From assembly GCA_016930635.1 (NCBI GenBank), contig JAFGGI010000061.1, positions 1 through 40,453 of the forward strand: a stretch of DNA of 40,453 nucleotides. Direction: 5' to 3'. Position numbers and translations under genes: made by a program. Position 1 is the first letter of the stretch, and each line of letters begins with the position of its first letter. The stretch is from Sedimentisphaerales bacterium. Lineage in GTDB: Bacteria > Planctomycetota > Phycisphaerae > Sedimentisphaerales > UBA12454. The notes under the pieces were generated by a model. The model worked only from the letters and a program-made list of their open reading frames with translations. It was not told where the DNA came from and ran no database searches. Shown here piece by piece: positions 9,318 to 18,778 of this stretch.

Positions 9318-9503
9318 TTACCAGCTTGCCTTTTTCATTCCCGGTATTTTGCCTTCATTAGCAAGCTTTCTCAGGCATAATCGGCAAATCTTAAATTTTC
9401 TGTATACCGCCCGGCTTCTGCCGCAGAGCTCACATCGAGTATAAGTCCTTGTCTTAAATTTAGGTTTCTTTCTGCTTTTATTTACGAGAGCTTTTGTTGT
9501 CAT
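9318..9503 (-). CDS. rpsN: 30S ribosomal protein S14, zinc (type Z)
   Basis: At 61 aa this is the short zinc-binding form, with Cys24-x2-Cys27 and Cys40-x2-Cys43 and the end [11 protein letters not shown]14 lies in the 30S head next to S3 and S10. Its ATG overlaps the last base of the rplE stop (TAATG), so it is translationally coupled to L5. Confidence 0.98.
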   Translation of the reverse strand: MTTKALVNKSRKKPKFKTRTYTRCELCGRSRAVYRKFKICRLCLRKLANEGKIPGMKKASW

Positions 9504-10045
9504 TAATTCTCCCTGAACGGCATGCCGAACAATCTCAGCAGTTCTCTTGCCTCATCGTCCGTATTGGCCGTCGTAACAAAGGTTATATTCATACCCTGCG
9601 GAGACTCCACTTTTGCAGGATCTATTTCAGGAAACACTGTCTGTTCACTCATACCAATCGAGTAATTTCCCTGCCTGTCAAAACTGTTAGGAGACAAGCC
9701 TCTAAAGTCTTTGACTCTCGGTATTGCCAGATTGATCAGCCTGTCCATAAATTCATACATTCTCAGTCCTCTAAGGGTAACCTTAAGTCCTGTCTGGTCT
9801 CCCTGTCTGACTTTGAAGTTAGAAACGCTCTTCTTGGCCCTGCAGACAAGCGGCTTTTGCCCGACGATCATCGTCAGATCCTGCTGAGCCTGTTCCAAAA
9901 ACTTCTTATCCACAAGAGCCTTGCCGACACCCATAGATACAACTACCTTCTGCACCTTAGGCACCGCCATTGTACTTGTATATTGGTACTTCTCCTGCAG
10001 AGCAGGAACTATCTTCGATTTATATAGGTCTTTTAACCTTGCCAT
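9503..10045 (-). CDS. rplE: 50S ribosomal protein L5
   Basis: The 180-aa protein has the L5 core ([16 protein letters not shown]), the VTLRG segment and the C-terminal [22 protein letters not shown] motif. L5 binds 5S rRNA and forms bridge B1b with S13. It starts 3 nt after rplX and overlaps rpsN by 1 nt. Confidence 0.98.
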   Translation of the reverse strand: MARLKDLYKSKIVPALQEKYQYTSTMAVPKVQKVVVSMGVGKALVDKKFLEQAQQDLTMIVGQKPLVCRAKKSVSNFKVRQGDQTGLKVTLRGLRMYEFMDRLINLAIPRVKDFRGLSPNSFDRQGNYSIGMSEQTVFPEIDPAKVESPQGMNITFVTTANTDDEARELLRLFGMPFREN

Positions 10046-10048
10046 GTC

Positions 10049-10381
10049 TTACTTAGCCTTTTTAACAACTCCTATTTCAGTCCCGTCAATACTGAGCCGT
10101 TTTTTCTCACCTTTCTTGCCTTCTGCAAACTTCACTCTTGTACCTTTTGACGTCTTCGGGTTTACCGGCAGAATATTACTCATATGTATAGGCTGCTCGA
10201 TTTGCACCCTGCCGCCCTGAGGATATTTCCGGCTCGGCCTTACATGCCTGTAACGCCTGTTCACTCCCTCGACAACAGCCCTGTTTTTGGAAATGATAAT
10301 ACGCATTACCTTGCCAACCGTTCCCTTGTGTTCGCCGGTAACAACTTCTACCATATCACCTTTTTTAATATGTCTCGCCAT
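10049..10381 (-). CDS. rplX: 50S ribosomal protein L24
   Basis: The 110-aa protein opens MARHIKKGDMVEVVTGEHKGTVGKV, a KOW motif, followed by VEGVNRRYRHVRPS, typical of L24. L24 is an early 23S rRNA assembly protein near the tunnel exit. It follows rplN by 30 nt and precedes rplE by 3 nt. Confidence 0.98.
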   Translation of the reverse strand: MARHIKKGDMVEVVTGEHKGTVGKVMRIIISKNRAVVEGVNRRYRHVRPSRKYPQGGRVQIEQPIHMSNILPVNPKTSKGTRVKFAEGKKGEKKRLSIDGTEIGVVKKAK

Positions 10382-10411
10382 AATTATTCTCGCCTTATAA
10401 CCGCAGCAAAC

Positions 10412-10801
10412 TCAGACAACCTCGCTTGCCAAAGAGATAATCTTCATAAAATTCTTCTCTCTCAGCTCTCTTGCAACCGCTCCAAAAACTCTCGTGCCGA
10501 TCGGATTACCTTCACCGTCAATCAACACCGCAGCATTACTGTCAAATTTGACATAGCTGCCGTCAGTCCTTCTGGTAGCTTTTTTGGTTCTTATTATCAC
10601 GCATTTGTGAACTTTTTTCCTGTCAAGCTGGCAACTCGGTAAAACTTTCTTTAACGCTACACATACAATGTCGCCTATTGAAGCGCTTGGACGTGTGCAT
10701 TTGCCCTTTTTTGAAACATTTCTGCCCAGGACCTTAATACATTGAGCCCGTTTAACGCCCGAGTTATCGGCAATGTCCAACATTGTTTCCTGCTGAATCA
10801 A
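10412..10801 (-). CDS. rplN: 50S ribosomal protein L14
   Basis: The sequence begins MIQQETMLDIADNSGVKRAQCIKVLG, the L14 signature, and ends with FMKIISLASEVV. It is 129 aa rather than the usual 122, through an insertion near residues 72-85 (RTKKATRRTDGSYVKFD). L14 forms intersubunit bridges. It is 11 nt downstream of rpsQ. Confidence 0.98.
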   Translation of the reverse strand: MIQQETMLDIADNSGVKRAQCIKVLGRNVSKKGKCTRPSASIGDIVCVALKKVLPSCQLDRKKVHKCVIIRTKKATRRTDGSYVKFDSNAAVLIDGEGNPIGTRVFGAVARELREKNFMKIISLASEVV

Positions 10802-10812
10802 AGTTTCACCCT

Positions 10813-11091
10813 TTACAATAAATCTTTATCTACTTTTTGAACGATTCTAAGCAAACGCCAGCTCTTGGTCTTGCTCATCGGCCTGCACTCGGAAATCTCG
10901 ACAATATCCCCGACTTCAGCCTGATTTTTCTCATCATGAACACCGAGTTTAGTACGTTTGCTGATATACTTTCCATAAACAGGATGTTTGACCCTGTAAT
11001 CAAGAACAACTCTTATACTTTTATCGCCGCTTCGACTGACAACTCTGCCGGAAACGGTTTTTCTTTCTTTTCTTTGCTCTGTATTTTTCAT
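10813..11091 (-). CDS. rpsQ: 30S ribosomal protein S17
   Basis: The 92-aa OB-fold protein has the S17 motifs GRVVSRSGDKSIRV, HPVYGKYISKRTK and GDIVEISECRPMSKTKSWRL. S17 is a primary 16S rRNA binder. Its ATG overlaps the rpmC stop by 4 nt (ATGA), which points to translational coupling. Confidence 0.98.
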   Translation of the reverse strand: MKNTEQRKERKTVSGRVVSRSGDKSIRVVLDYRVKHPVYGKYISKRTKLGVHDEKNQAEVGDIVEISECRPMSKTKSWRLLRIVQKVDKDLL

Positions 11092-11291
11092 TTATTCTGC
11101 GCCTTTAACTGGCTTTCCCTGATAATGGTCTTGAGCCTTGCGATATCACGTTTTATATTTCTAACCAGATGGTTATTTTCAAGTTTTTCCGTAACAGCTT
11201 TTGTTCTTAGATCAAACAGTTCCTTTTCAAGATCTTCAAGATCTTTCTGCCATTCATCCGGTCTCATTTCTCGTATTTTTGACGCCTTCAT
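11088..11291 (-). CDS. rpmC: 50S ribosomal protein L29
   Basis: The 67-aa helical-hairpin protein starts MKASKIREM and has the L29 pattern ELFDLRTKAVTEKLENNHLVRNIKRDIARLKTI. L29 lies at the tunnel exit, next to the docking site of SRP and trigger factor. It is 9 nt after rplP and overlaps rpsQ by 4 nt. Confidence 0.97.
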   Translation of the reverse strand: MKASKIREMRPDEWQKDLEDLEKELFDLRTKAVTEKLENNHLVRNIKRDIARLKTIIRESQLKAQNK

Positions 11292-11300
11292 TAATCCACC

Positions 11301-11723
11301 TTATCCTATAGTATGCCTTCTCGAAACAAATCTGCATTTGACGGGCATCTTATGAGCCACTCTTGCCAGTGCTCTTTTTGCAACATTTTCAGCAACCCCG
11401 CCGATCTCGAACATTACTGTCCCCGGCCTTACACAGGCAACCCACTGCTCAACTTCAGCCTTTCCTTTACCCATTCTTGTCTCAAGAGGCTTCTTTGTTA
11501 TAGACTTATGAGGGAAAATTCTTATATATACCCTGCCGACTCTTTCAAGAAAGTGACTGGCGGCAACTCTGCCCGCTTCAATTTGTCTTCCCGTCACCCA
11601 TTTTGTTTCCAGAGACTGCAATCCGAATTCGCCAAAAGCAACATAGTTAGTCCTTGTTGCATTGCCGCGCATCTTGCCTCTCTGGCTTTTTCGATATTTA
11701 ACTCTTTTCGGCATAAGTGCCAT
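11301..11723 (-). CDS. rplP: 50S ribosomal protein L16
   Basis: The 140-aa protein has the L16 opening [17 protein letters not shown], here preceded by MAL, and the [27 protein letters not shown] segment near the A-site tRNA. The ATG at 11723 has an AGGTGA sequence about 9 nt upstream. The second methionine, three codons in, is an alternative start. It follows rpsC by 29 nt. Confidence 0.97.
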   Translation of the reverse strand: MALMPKRVKYRKSQRGKMRGNATRTNYVAFGEFGLQSLETKWVTGRQIEAGRVAASHFLERVGRVYIRIFPHKSITKKPLETRMGKGKAEVEQWVACVRPGTVMFEIGGVAENVAKRALARVAHKMPVKCRFVSRRHTIG

Positions 11724-11752
11724 AATTGTGCCTCACCTATACTTATAATTCC

Positions 11753-12562
11753 TTATTCTTTCTGCTCTGCCGCAGGCGGCGTATCTGTTGTCTCGCCGCT
11801 TTTGCTTTCTGCCTCAGGTGCCGGTTTTGCTGGTGCCTCGGCAGGTTTGGCAGAAGCTTTTTTCATTGTCCTTGTAGCTCTCGGTCTGCGAACCAGCTTC
11901 TTGCCGGCCGATTCTTCTTTCTCCTGGCCATACTTACCCTTATAGATCCAGACCTTAATACCGACAGTTCCATACGTCGTTACCGCAGCTACTATCGCAT
12001 AATCAACATCTGCATCAATAGTATGCAGCGGAATACTGCCCTGCATCTGAATTTCTTTCCTTGCCATCTCAGCGCCGCCGAGTCTTCCGGAACAGACAAT
12101 CTTAACTCCCTTTGCACCGGCCTGCATAGCCAGCTCGCATTGCTGTTTCATAACCTTACGAAACGCAATACGCTTTTTCATCTGTTCTGCAATGGCTTCG
12201 CCGACAAGTCTTGCGTCAAGTGCAGGTTCCTTTATCTCGATAACGTTTACCGCAACTTCTTTGCCGATAAGCTGCTCAAGATCCTGTCTTAACTTATCAA
12301 CCTCTGCTCCACGCGGGCCGATTACAATACCAGGCCTGGCGGTATGCAGCGTAACTTTTACTTCATTTCTCGTTCTGGCAACTTCAACCTTTGAAACAGC
12401 GGCAAAAGGCGGCTGTTTATTAAATTTAGTATCTACATAATTCCGTATTCGCTGGTCCTCAACCAACATTTGTCCGTAATTTGCCTTCGGTGCAAACCAC
12501 GTGCTCCGCCACGGCAATCTTATGCCGGTCCTAAAACCTATTGGCTGAACCTTCTGACCCAT
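11753..12562 (-). CDS. rpsC: 30S ribosomal protein S3
   Basis: Starts MGQKVQPIGFRTGI, with the KH domain (TLHTARPGIVIGPRGAEVDKL) and the C-terminal S3 domain (KGVKIVCSGRLGGAEMAR). At 269 aa it exceeds the usual 210-235 aa because of an Ala/Pro/Glu-rich tail from about residue 237, probably flexible. S3 guards mRNA entry with S4 and S5. It lies 36 nt after rplV. Confidence 0.98.
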   Translation of the reverse strand: MGQKVQPIGFRTGIRLPWRSTWFAPKANYGQMLVEDQRIRNYVDTKFNKQPPFAAVSKVEVARTRNEVKVTLHTARPGIVIGPRGAEVDKLRQDLEQLIGKEVAVNVIEIKEPALDARLVGEAIAEQMKKRIAFRKVMKQQCELAMQAGAKGVKIVCSGRLGGAEMARKEIQMQGSIPLHTIDADVDYAIVAAVTTYGTVGIKVWIYKGKYGQEKEESAGKKLVRRPRATRTMKKASAKPAEAPAKPAPEAESKSGETTDTPPAAEQKE

Positions 12563-12598
12563 ACAAAATCCTTAAACTTTATATTCAATTAAAATTAT

Positions 12599-13147
12599 TT
12601 ATATTTCAGTCACAGTAATGTGTATGTGACTTCCCATTTTCCTGATCGAATGAGCCCTTCCCCTGTCCTTGGGAATCCATCTTTTCGTACCTACTCTAAT
12701 GCCGGCACAATCAACACGAGCCTGACAGATGTAAAGATTTTCAACATCTGCGGCATCTTCATCAGCATTAGCAACAGCACTTTTAATCGCCTTTTGTACC
12801 ATATCGGCTGCTCTCTTCCCGGTAAACCTGAGCATATCAAGCGACTCCTGGACATCTCTGCCGGCAACCAGTTGTGTAACCAACCTTGCCTTGGTCGGTG
12901 ATATCGGAGCGTATTTAATAGTACTCCTCCACTGGGATATATTAATCGCATCTACTCCGAGTGCCGAAGCCAATGACTCAATATCTCTGCCTCTCGGCAC
13001 AGGTTTAATAAGCCCTTTGCGCCAGTTCTTTATTGCCTTTGCCGCCTGCTTTTCATCAAACCCCGGCCGTGTTATAGCCGCTGCCAGCTCGGCAACATTC
13101 TTACCCTGTTTTTTAATCAGATTGTCAAGTTTGTTTGCGCTTAACAT
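12599..13147 (-). CDS. rplV: L22 with N-terminal HTH-like extension
   Basis: Residues from about 75 onward are a normal L22: IKYAPISPTKARLVTQLVAG, MVQKAIKSAVANA, and the tunnel-lining beta-hairpin ending GRAHSIRKMGSHIHITV. About 72 extra residues precede it, making 182 aa instead of about 110-120. The extension (KNVAELAAAI, KAIKNWRKGL, DIESLASALGVDAINISQW) resembles the Cro/XRE helix-turn-helix pattern of LA-x-x-I, N-W-x-x-G and LA-x-x-LGV. The start is one base after the rpsS stop. No alternative ATG lies at the usual L22 start, and I saw no plausible ribosome-binding site there, so the extension is probably translated. Whether it binds DNA or RNA or serves ribosome structure is unknown. Confidence 0.93.
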   Translation of the reverse strand: MLSANKLDNLIKKQGKNVAELAAAITRPGFDEKQAAKAIKNWRKGLIKPVPRGRDIESLASALGVDAINISQWRSTIKYAPISPTKARLVTQLVAGRDVQESLDMLRFTGKRAADMVQKAIKSAVANADEDAADVENLYICQARVDCAGIRVGTKRWIPKDRGRAHSIRKMGSHIHITVTEI

Positions 13148-13148
13148 C

Positions 13149-13427
13149 TTACTTTCCCGGTTCTACCTTTCTTCCAGAATGTCCCTTAAAGATACGGGTC
13201 ATTGAAAATTCACCAAGTTTATGTCCTACCATTTCTTCCGTAACAAAAACCTTATTGAAGATCTTTCCATTATGCACAAGGAAAGTATATCCAACAAACT
13301 CCGGAACAATAGTACTGCGCCTGGACCATGTTTTAATAGGGTCTTTAGTGCCCATCTGACTCTGTCTTACCACCTTCTGCAAAAGCTTGGCATCAACAAA
13401 AGGTCCTTTTTTTAGCGATCTCGACAT
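13149..13427 (-). CDS. rpsS: 30S ribosomal protein S19
   Basis: The 92-aa protein starts [15 protein letters not shown] and has the conserved [22 protein letters not shown] and [11 protein letters not shown] segments. S19 is in the 30S head and binds with S13. It follows rplB by 40 nt and precedes rplV by one base. Confidence 0.98.
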   Translation of the reverse strand: MSRSLKKGPFVDAKLLQKVVRQSQMGTKDPIKTWSRRSTIVPEFVGYTFLVHNGKIFNKVFVTEEMVGHKLGEFSMTRIFKGHSGRKVEPGK

Positions 13428-13467
13428 TGCTACCTCAAATCACCTTGATTCAGTTATAAACCAGCTA

Positions 13468-14304
13468 TTATTTCTTTCTGCCTTTTCGTCTTCTTATAAT
13501 CCGCTTACTGCTGAGCTTTCTCGGATTCCTTGTTTTTCCGCCTTTTGCCAGTACACCGGTTGGGGAACAAGGATGCCTTCCGCCGTTAGCTCTGCCTTCA
13601 CCGCCTCCCATCGGATGTGCTACAGGATTCATAGCTTTTCCGCGAACGTGCGGCCGGATACCCATATGTCTTTTTCTGCCGGCCTTTCCAATTTTAATAT
13701 TCTGATATTCTGGATTACTCAAAGATCCGATTGTCGCCCTGCACTCAGAACGGAGCATTCTCATTTCACCGCTCGGCAGAATAACCGTTGCCCAGTTACC
13801 TTCCCTGGCCATAAGCTTTGCAGAAAGACCTGCGCCTCGAACAAGCTTACCGCCCTGGCCGGCAGTCATTTCAATATTATGAATTTCCATTCCAACAGGT
13901 ATAGACGACAGCGGCATCGCATTGCCTACCTGCGGCTCAAGATCCGTACCACTTTGTATCTTCTGGCCAACCGTCAGACCCTGCGGAGCAAGAATATATC
14001 GCTTTTCATCATCGTCATAGCGCACAAGAGAAATAAAACAGTTCCTGTTAGGATCATATTCTATCGTCTCTACAGTCGCAGCTACGCCGTCTTTATTCCT
14101 TTTGAAATCGATTATTCTATAGATCTTTCTTGCGCCGCCGCCGCGGAATCTGCAGGTGGTTTTGCCATGGTTGTTTCTTCCGCCGCTTTTCTTTATTCTC
14201 ACACACAAAGACTTCTGCGGCTTATCCGTCGTCAGTTCCGAATAATCGTTCACTGATGCATTTCGACGTCCGTTTGTCGTTGGTCTATAAATTCTTATGC
14301 CCAT
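13468..14304 (-). CDS. rplB: 50S ribosomal protein L2
   Basis: The 278-aa protein has the OB and SH3-like domains and the C-terminal HPMGGGEGRANGGRHP loop, which carries the conserved histidine near the peptidyl-transferase centre. L2 is needed for subunit association and tRNA binding. It lies 18 nt after rplW, the usual S10-operon order. Confidence 0.98.
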   Translation of the reverse strand: MGIRIYRPTTNGRRNASVNDYSELTTDKPQKSLCVRIKKSGGRNNHGKTTCRFRGGGARKIYRIIDFKRNKDGVAATVETIEYDPNRNCFISLVRYDDDEKRYILAPQGLTVGQKIQSGTDLEPQVGNAMPLSSIPVGMEIHNIEMTAGQGGKLVRGAGLSAKLMAREGNWATVILPSGEMRMLRSECRATIGSLSNPEYQNIKIGKAGRKRHMGIRPHVRGKAMNPVAHPMGGGEGRANGGRHPCSPTGVLAKGGKTRNPRKLSSKRIIRRRKGRKK

Positions 14305-14322
14305 AATTCCTTAACCCGTCAT

Positions 14323-14601
14323 TTAGAACAAATCAATATGATATTGTTCGTCAAGTACAACAACCGCTTTTTTCCATTCAGGCGTCCTGCCCATAAATCT
14401 GCCCCGCCGACGCGGCTTGCCGCGACGATTAGCAGTCCGGACATTTGTCACCTTGACACTATAGAGCCTTTCAACAGCACCTTTTATCTGATGCTTGTTG
14501 GCTTTTCTGTTCACCTGAAACGAGTACGAATTTTTATTGTTCGCAAAATGCGTACTCTGCTCTGTTATCAGCGGTCTTATAACTATTTCATGATCATCCA
14601 T
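14323..14601 (-). CDS. rplW: 50S ribosomal protein L23
   Basis: The 92-aa protein has the L23 pattern IRPLITEQSTHFANNKNSYSF and VERLYSVKVTNVRTANRRGKPRR. It forms part of the exit-tunnel platform contacted by trigger factor and SRP. It starts 20 nt after rplD and 18 nt before rplB. Confidence 0.98.
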   Translation of the reverse strand: MDDHEIVIRPLITEQSTHFANNKNSYSFQVNRKANKHQIKGAVERLYSVKVTNVRTANRRGKPRRRGRFMGRTPEWKKAVVVLDEQYHIDLF

Positions 14602-14621
14602 TTTACTATCCGTAAACAGGC

Positions 14622-15254
14622 TTAATTGCCTTCTTTATTCTTTTCTATTACCGCAAGAAATGCGTCCTTGGTAAAGAGCATTTTCTGCCTGTTGCATATA
14701 TCACCGGCATTAAGATCAGCCGCCCTGATTACCGCTACTTTCGGAATATTTCTTGCCGACTTATAGATATTCTGGTCGGATTCATTGACAGCAACCAGAC
14801 AGCTTCTGTCAATCTTAAGATTTCCAAGTATCCGGACAAAATCTTTTGTTTTAGGCTGCTCAAAATTCAACCGGTCGACAACTACAACATTTCCCGTCTG
14901 AAGTTTAGCCAATATAGCCGAGTCCGTCGCGAGTCGGCGCTGCTTCTTCGGCATATCTTTTCCAAAATCTCTCACCACTTTTGCAAAAGCAACACCGCCG
15001 CCTCTTCGAACATGCTGTCTTATCGTACCCATACGGGCGTTACCTGTGCCTTTTTGACGATATATCTTTTTCGTCGAACCTTCAATCATGCCCCTGCTCT
15101 TTGTGGTAGCTGTCCCCATACGCTTATTCGCATGGTACATCACTATAGCCTGCTTAAGCAAAGCATGTCTTACATGACCGCCTAAAGTTGCTTCATCAAC
15201 ATTAAGGCTCTCAACTTCTTTACCGTCTTCATTATGTACAGCAACAGTAATCAT
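14622..15254 (-). CDS. rplD: 50S ribosomal protein L4
   Basis: The 210-aa protein contains the tunnel-reaching loop segment (TTKSRGMIEGSTKKIYRQKGTGNAR) and the globular domain (VVVDRLNFEQPKTKDF, NIPKVAVIRAADLN). In Escherichia coli L4 also represses the S10 operon; whether that holds here is unknown. It begins 5 nt after rplC. Confidence 0.98.
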   Translation of the reverse strand: MITVAVHNEDGKEVESLNVDEATLGGHVRHALLKQAIVMYHANKRMGTATTKSRGMIEGSTKKIYRQKGTGNARMGTIRQHVRRGGGVAFAKVVRDFGKDMPKKQRRLATDSAILAKLQTGNVVVVDRLNFEQPKTKDFVRILGNLKIDRSCLVAVNESDQNIYKSARNIPKVAVIRAADLNAGDICNRQKMLFTKDAFLAVIEKNKEGN

Positions 15255-15259
15255 AAATT

Positions 15260-15898
15260 TTATACCTTGCTTTCCTTAACCATCACATATCCGCCTGCCG
15301 GACCCGGAACAGAACCTTTTACTATAAGCAGATTCTTTTCAGCATCAATGCTGACCAGGGCATGATTTTTACTCGTAACTCTGACATTGCCCATGTGCCC
15401 TGACATCCTTTTTCCTTTTTTGACGTTTCCGCCATGACCTCTGTCACTTGCATGACTGCCGATCGAACCACCTGCACGATGTTTCCTTTCTGTGCCATGA
15501 CTTCCTGGAAATCCGCCAAAACCGTGTCTTTTCATTACGCCGGCATAGCCTTTCCCCTTGCTCGTCCCGACAACATCAACATGCTTTGCCTCGGCGAGAA
15601 CCTCTACGGTAACCTTGTCACCCTGCTTATATTCTCCAGGGGAACCTTCAAAGCGAAATTCCCTTACAAATTTCTTTGGAACATCATTGGCTTTGCTGGC
15701 ATGACCAATTTGAGACTTGATTTGGCGGGATTTCTTCACATTGTCAATTCCCATCTGAACTGCTTCATATCCATCTGTCTCTGTAGTCTTGACCTGCATA
15801 ACCGTACAGGGACCTGCCTGTATAACTGTCACAGGCACTATCCTGCCGTCATTGTCATAAACCTGAGTCATCCCGATTTTTTTGCCAAGAATCATCAT
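15260..15898 (-). CDS. rplC: 50S ribosomal protein L3
   Basis: The chosen ATG at 15898 yields 212 aa beginning MMILGKKIGMTQVYD, the normal L3 start. A longer frame opening with TTG at 15928 lacks family support. A purine-rich GGGAAAG lies upstream, though it is a weak Shine-Dalgarno. The core includes KGKGYAGVMKRHGFGG and the MSGHMGN segment. L3 reaches the peptidyl-transferase centre. It follows rpsJ by 74 nt, across a terminator-like hairpin. Confidence 0.97.
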   Translation of the reverse strand: MMILGKKIGMTQVYDNDGRIVPVTVIQAGPCTVMQVKTTETDGYEAVQMGIDNVKKSRQIKSQIGHASKANDVPKKFVREFRFEGSPGEYKQGDKVTVEVLAEAKHVDVVGTSKGKGYAGVMKRHGFGGFPGSHGTERKHRAGGSIGSHASDRGHGGNVKKGKRMSGHMGNVRVTSKNHALVSIDAEKNLLIVKGSVPGPAGGYVMVKESKV

Positions 15899-15930
15899 TT
15901 TTTTAAAACTTTCCCGTTCAAAAACCAAAA

Positions 15931-15963
15931 ATAAAAACGTAAAGCTTATTTTGCTTTACGTTT
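15931..15963 (-). terminator. Terminator-like hairpin between rpsJ and rplC
   Basis: On the minus strand AAACGTAAAGC pairs perfectly over 11 bp with GCTTTACGTTT across a 7-nt loop (AAAATAA), followed by TTTTTATTTTT. That is the form of an intrinsic terminator, only 10 nt after the rpsJ stop. Since rplC and the whole S10 operon follow, it would act as an attenuator or partial terminator rather than a full stop (inference). Confidence 0.6.
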
Positions 15964-15972
15964 CTTTCATTA

Positions 15973-16287
15973 CTATGCTTTTATCTTCACGAACACACCT
16001 GCTGGAACCACGAGCCTGTTAAGCGCTTCAACTGTTCTGGCATTCGCCTCGTAGATATCAATCAAACGCTTATGTGTGCGCATCTCAAACTGTTCTCTGC
16101 TCTTCTTGTCAACATGCGGACTGCGAAGAACTGTATATCTTTCGATCCGTGTAGGCAGCGGAATAGGTCCGCTGACCTTAGCATTGGTTCTTCTGGCCTG
16201 CTCAACTATTTCCTTGGCAGAAGTATCCAGCGCGCGTGGATCATATGCCTCCATTCTGATACGAATTCTTTCTGTTTCTACTGCCAT
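15973..16287 (-). CDS. rpsJ: 30S ribosomal protein S10
   Basis: The 104-aa protein shows the S10 hallmarks [55 protein letters not shown], and the end GVFVKIKA. S10 also serves as NusE, binding NusB and NusG in antitermination; NusG is encoded in this same cluster. A 385-bp gap before it suggests its own promoter or leader. Confidence 0.98.
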   Translation of the reverse strand: MAVETERIRIRMEAYDPRALDTSAKEIVEQARRTNAKVSGPIPLPTRIERYTVLRSPHVDKKSREQFEMRTHKRLIDIYEANARTVEALNRLVVPAGVFVKIKA

Positions 16288-16672
16288 ATCCGCTCTCTTA
16301 AAAACTATTTAAGAAAAATTTTAATATTTCATTCACTCTGCAAAAACACCTTTGCCCTCTTCCTGACATTTTTGCAAAGGCGAAAACGTAAAAAGATAAT
16401 CTTTTTAGTACAAATAATCAACAATAATAATGCTTAAAAAAAGCCTTTTTTATACAAAAACCGCCTTTTCAGCATTTAAACACAAAACAAGACAAACTAT
16501 ATCGCTTGTCCCACTTGCGATTAAACGTCCGCAAGGCTATATTGCCGCAGTAGTCCTGCTACAGATATGTTATCAGCCCAACTCGGAACGCCCCTTTTCC
16601 CTGCTCTGGCAAGTACTTAGAGGCTCGCTACGGCTTAGGAAACGAAATTTATACCAGATATATTAAGACTGG
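16288..16672 (-). other. Intergenic region fusA-rpsJ (385 bp)
   Basis: No credible gene is present. On the minus strand there are short hairpins: CTTGCG/CGCAAG (6 bp, 10-nt loop, about 16516-16537) and an A/T-rich palindrome AAAAAAGGCTTTTTT near 16433-16450 that could be a weak fusA terminator. A weak promoter-like pair (TTGTAC, 17 bp, TACGTT) lies near 16384-16412. The length and structure fit an S10-operon leader with its own promoter, but this is inference. Confidence 0.4.
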
Positions 16673-18754
16673 TCAATAGCCAGATAGAATTTTTTCAGAA
16701 ATTTGTTCAGGAACTCTTTCATATGTGCTCGGCTCCATGACAAAATTACCCCTGCCGCTGGTAACCCCCCTCAATTCACTGGAATATCCGAACATTTCAG
16801 CCAAAGGCACCTTGGCATCAATAACTCTCATATTGCCGTGTACCCACGTATCTGTGATCATGCCTCTTTTACCTATAATATTACCCTGAACAGCCCCATA
16901 ATCAGCCTGTGGCACCACAACTTCGAGCTTCATAACAGGCTCAAGCAGTACCGGGCCTGCCTCTTTTAACACATTCTGGATAGCTAAAATAGCTGCCTGC
17001 TCAAATGCTATTTCAGAAGAATCGACCTGGTGATACGAGCCGTCAATCAACGTAACTTTAGCTCCAACAACAGGATATCCCGCCAACTCTCCGCTGGCCA
17101 GAGCCTCTTTCACCCCGCTTTGGACTGCTGGTATGTATTCTCTTGGGATATTACCGCCAATAATCTTGCTCTCAAATGCCACCTCTTTTGCATAATGTCC
17201 CGTCTCGTCCAGCAGCGGCTCGATAGTAATAACAACATGGCCATATTGACCTCGCCCGCCGGTTTGACGGATAAATTTGCCCTCGGCCTGGGAAACCTGT
17301 GTTATTGCCTCTCGATATGCAACCTTTGGCTTACCTATTCTAACATTAACCTTCATATCCCTGACGATCCTGTGCTGAAGCACCTCCAAGTGCAGTTCAC
17401 CCATACCGCTGATAATAGTCTGTCCCGTTTCAACATCGAGCTTGCACTTGAAAGTCGGGTCCTCTTTCCTCAAAACAGTCAGGGCCTGAGCCAGCTTTTC
17501 CTTGTCAACAGCACTGAAAGGCTCGATTGACATACTGATAACCGTCTCCGGGAATGTTATACTTTCGAGGATCACAGGATTTTTTGTATCGCATATGGTA
17601 TCACCGGTGTAAGTATCTTTCAGTCCGATACAGGCAATAATGTCGCCGGCCTTTACAGAATCAACAATTTCTCTACTGCCGGCATGCATTCTGAAAAGCC
17701 TTGTAATATTTTCTTTGCTATTCTTGTTAGCATTAAGAATCCTCGTGCCGCTTTTTAGGGTTCCCTGGTATATCCGCAGAAAATAAAGATCGCCGTGCTT
17801 GTCATTCATTATCTTAAAAGCAAGGGCAACCAAGCTTTTTTTGGGGTCACACTTTACTGTTATAAGCTTTTTGGCATCTGTCGGCAGGTGTCCTTCGATA
17901 TCAGGCTTTTCATATGGAGAAGGCAAATACCTGCCAACGCCGTCCAGTAACCTCTGTACACCAATATACTTAAGAGCCGAGCCGCAGAAAACCGGATGTA
18001 TCTTACCGGCCAGCGTTCCTATCCTGACAGCTTTATGTATCAATCCTTCATCTATAGGCTCATCATGAACATACTGCTCCATCAGCTCTTCATCGAATTC
18101 TGCCAAAGCCTCGAGCATATCATGCCGCCATTTTCCAACTTCATCGGCCATACTCTCAGGAATATCTTTTTCCTCAAAACTGGCGCCAAGCTTTTCAGCC
18201 TTATAGTAAACAGCTTTTAAGCCTACCAGGTCGATAATACCTTTAAATCCATTATCAGCACCGATAGGAATCTGCAGACAAACAGGATTTGCAAGGAGTT
18301 TGTCTCTGATAGAATTAACCGACATTTCAAAATCTGCCCCGGTTTTGTCCATTTTGTTGACAAAGCAAAGGCAGGGCAGTTTATATTTTTGCCCCTGTCT
18401 CCAGACGGTTTCGCTCTGTGCCTGGACACCTTCGGAGGCATCGAAAACAGCAACTGCAGAATCAAGCACTCTTAATGAACGCTCAACTTCCGCGGTAAAA
18501 TCGACATGGCCTGGGGTATCGATAAGATTAAGTGTCCAATCCTTCCACTGGCAGCTCGTAGCCGCACTTGTTATGGTAATCCCTCTTTCCTGCTCCTCAG
18601 CCAGATAGTCCATAACTGCTGTGCCTTCATGCACTTCGCCCATTTTGTAGGTTTTGCCGGTATAATAGAGAATCCTCTCTGTGACGGTGGTCTTGCCGGC
18701 GTCAATATGGGCCATTATCCCGATATTTCGAACTTTTTCAATTGATCTGGGCAT
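16673..18754 (-). CDS. fusA: Translation elongation factor G
   Basis: The 693-aa GTPase has G1 AHIDAGKTT (15-23), a canonical switch I ending [16 protein letters not shown]3 DTPGHVDF, G4 NKMD, and the domain III-V landmarks [15 protein letters not shown] and [11 protein letters not shown] drives translocation and, with RRF, ribosome recycling. Planctomycetes often encode several EF-G paralogues, and the sequence alone does not say which role this copy has. It is separated from rpsG by a strong terminator and an inverted repeat, so it probably has its own promoter. The ribosome-binding site upstream of the ATG is poor. Confidence 0.97.
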   Translation of the reverse strand: MPRSIEKVRNIGIMAHIDAGKTTVTERILYYTGKTYKMGEVHEGTAVMDYLAEEQERGITITSAATSCQWKDWTLNLIDTPGHVDFTAEVERSLRVLDSAVAVFDASEGVQAQSETVWRQGQKYKLPCLCFVNKMDKTGADFEMSVNSIRDKLLANPVCLQIPIGADNGFKGIIDLVGLKAVYYKAEKLGASFEEKDIPESMADEVGKWRHDMLEALAEFDEELMEQYVHDEPIDEGLIHKAVRIGTLAGKIHPVFCGSALKYIGVQRLLDGVGRYLPSPYEKPDIEGHLPTDAKKLITVKCDPKKSLVALAFKIMNDKHGDLYFLRIYQGTLKSGTRILNANKNSKENITRLFRMHAGSREIVDSVKAGDIIACIGLKDTYTGDTICDTKNPVILESITFPETVISMSIEPFSAVDKEKLAQALTVLRKEDPTFKCKLDVETGQTIISGMGELHLEVLQHRIVRDMKVNVRIGKPKVAYREAITQVSQAEGKFIRQTGGRGQYGHVVITIEPLLDETGHYAKEVAFESKIIGGNIPREYIPAVQSGVKEALASGELAGYPVVGAKVTLIDGSYHQVDSSEIAFEQAAILAIQNVLKEAGPVLLEPVMKLEVVVPQADYGAVQGNIIGKRGMITDTWVHGNMRVIDAKVPLAEMFGYSSELRGVTSGRGNFVMEPSTYERVPEQISEKILSGY

Positions 18755-18778
18755 AAGTTTAGTACAGGTCTTGGTATC

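Noticed and set aside
15899-15928. Longer L3 from a TTG at 15928
   Set aside because: The family start (ILGKKIGMTQ) fits the ATG at 15898; the extra ten residues have no parallel.
16433-16450. A firm terminator for fusA
   Set aside because: The AAAAAAGGCTTTTTT palindrome is nearly all A-T with almost no loop, so it is noted only as weak within the intergenic entry.
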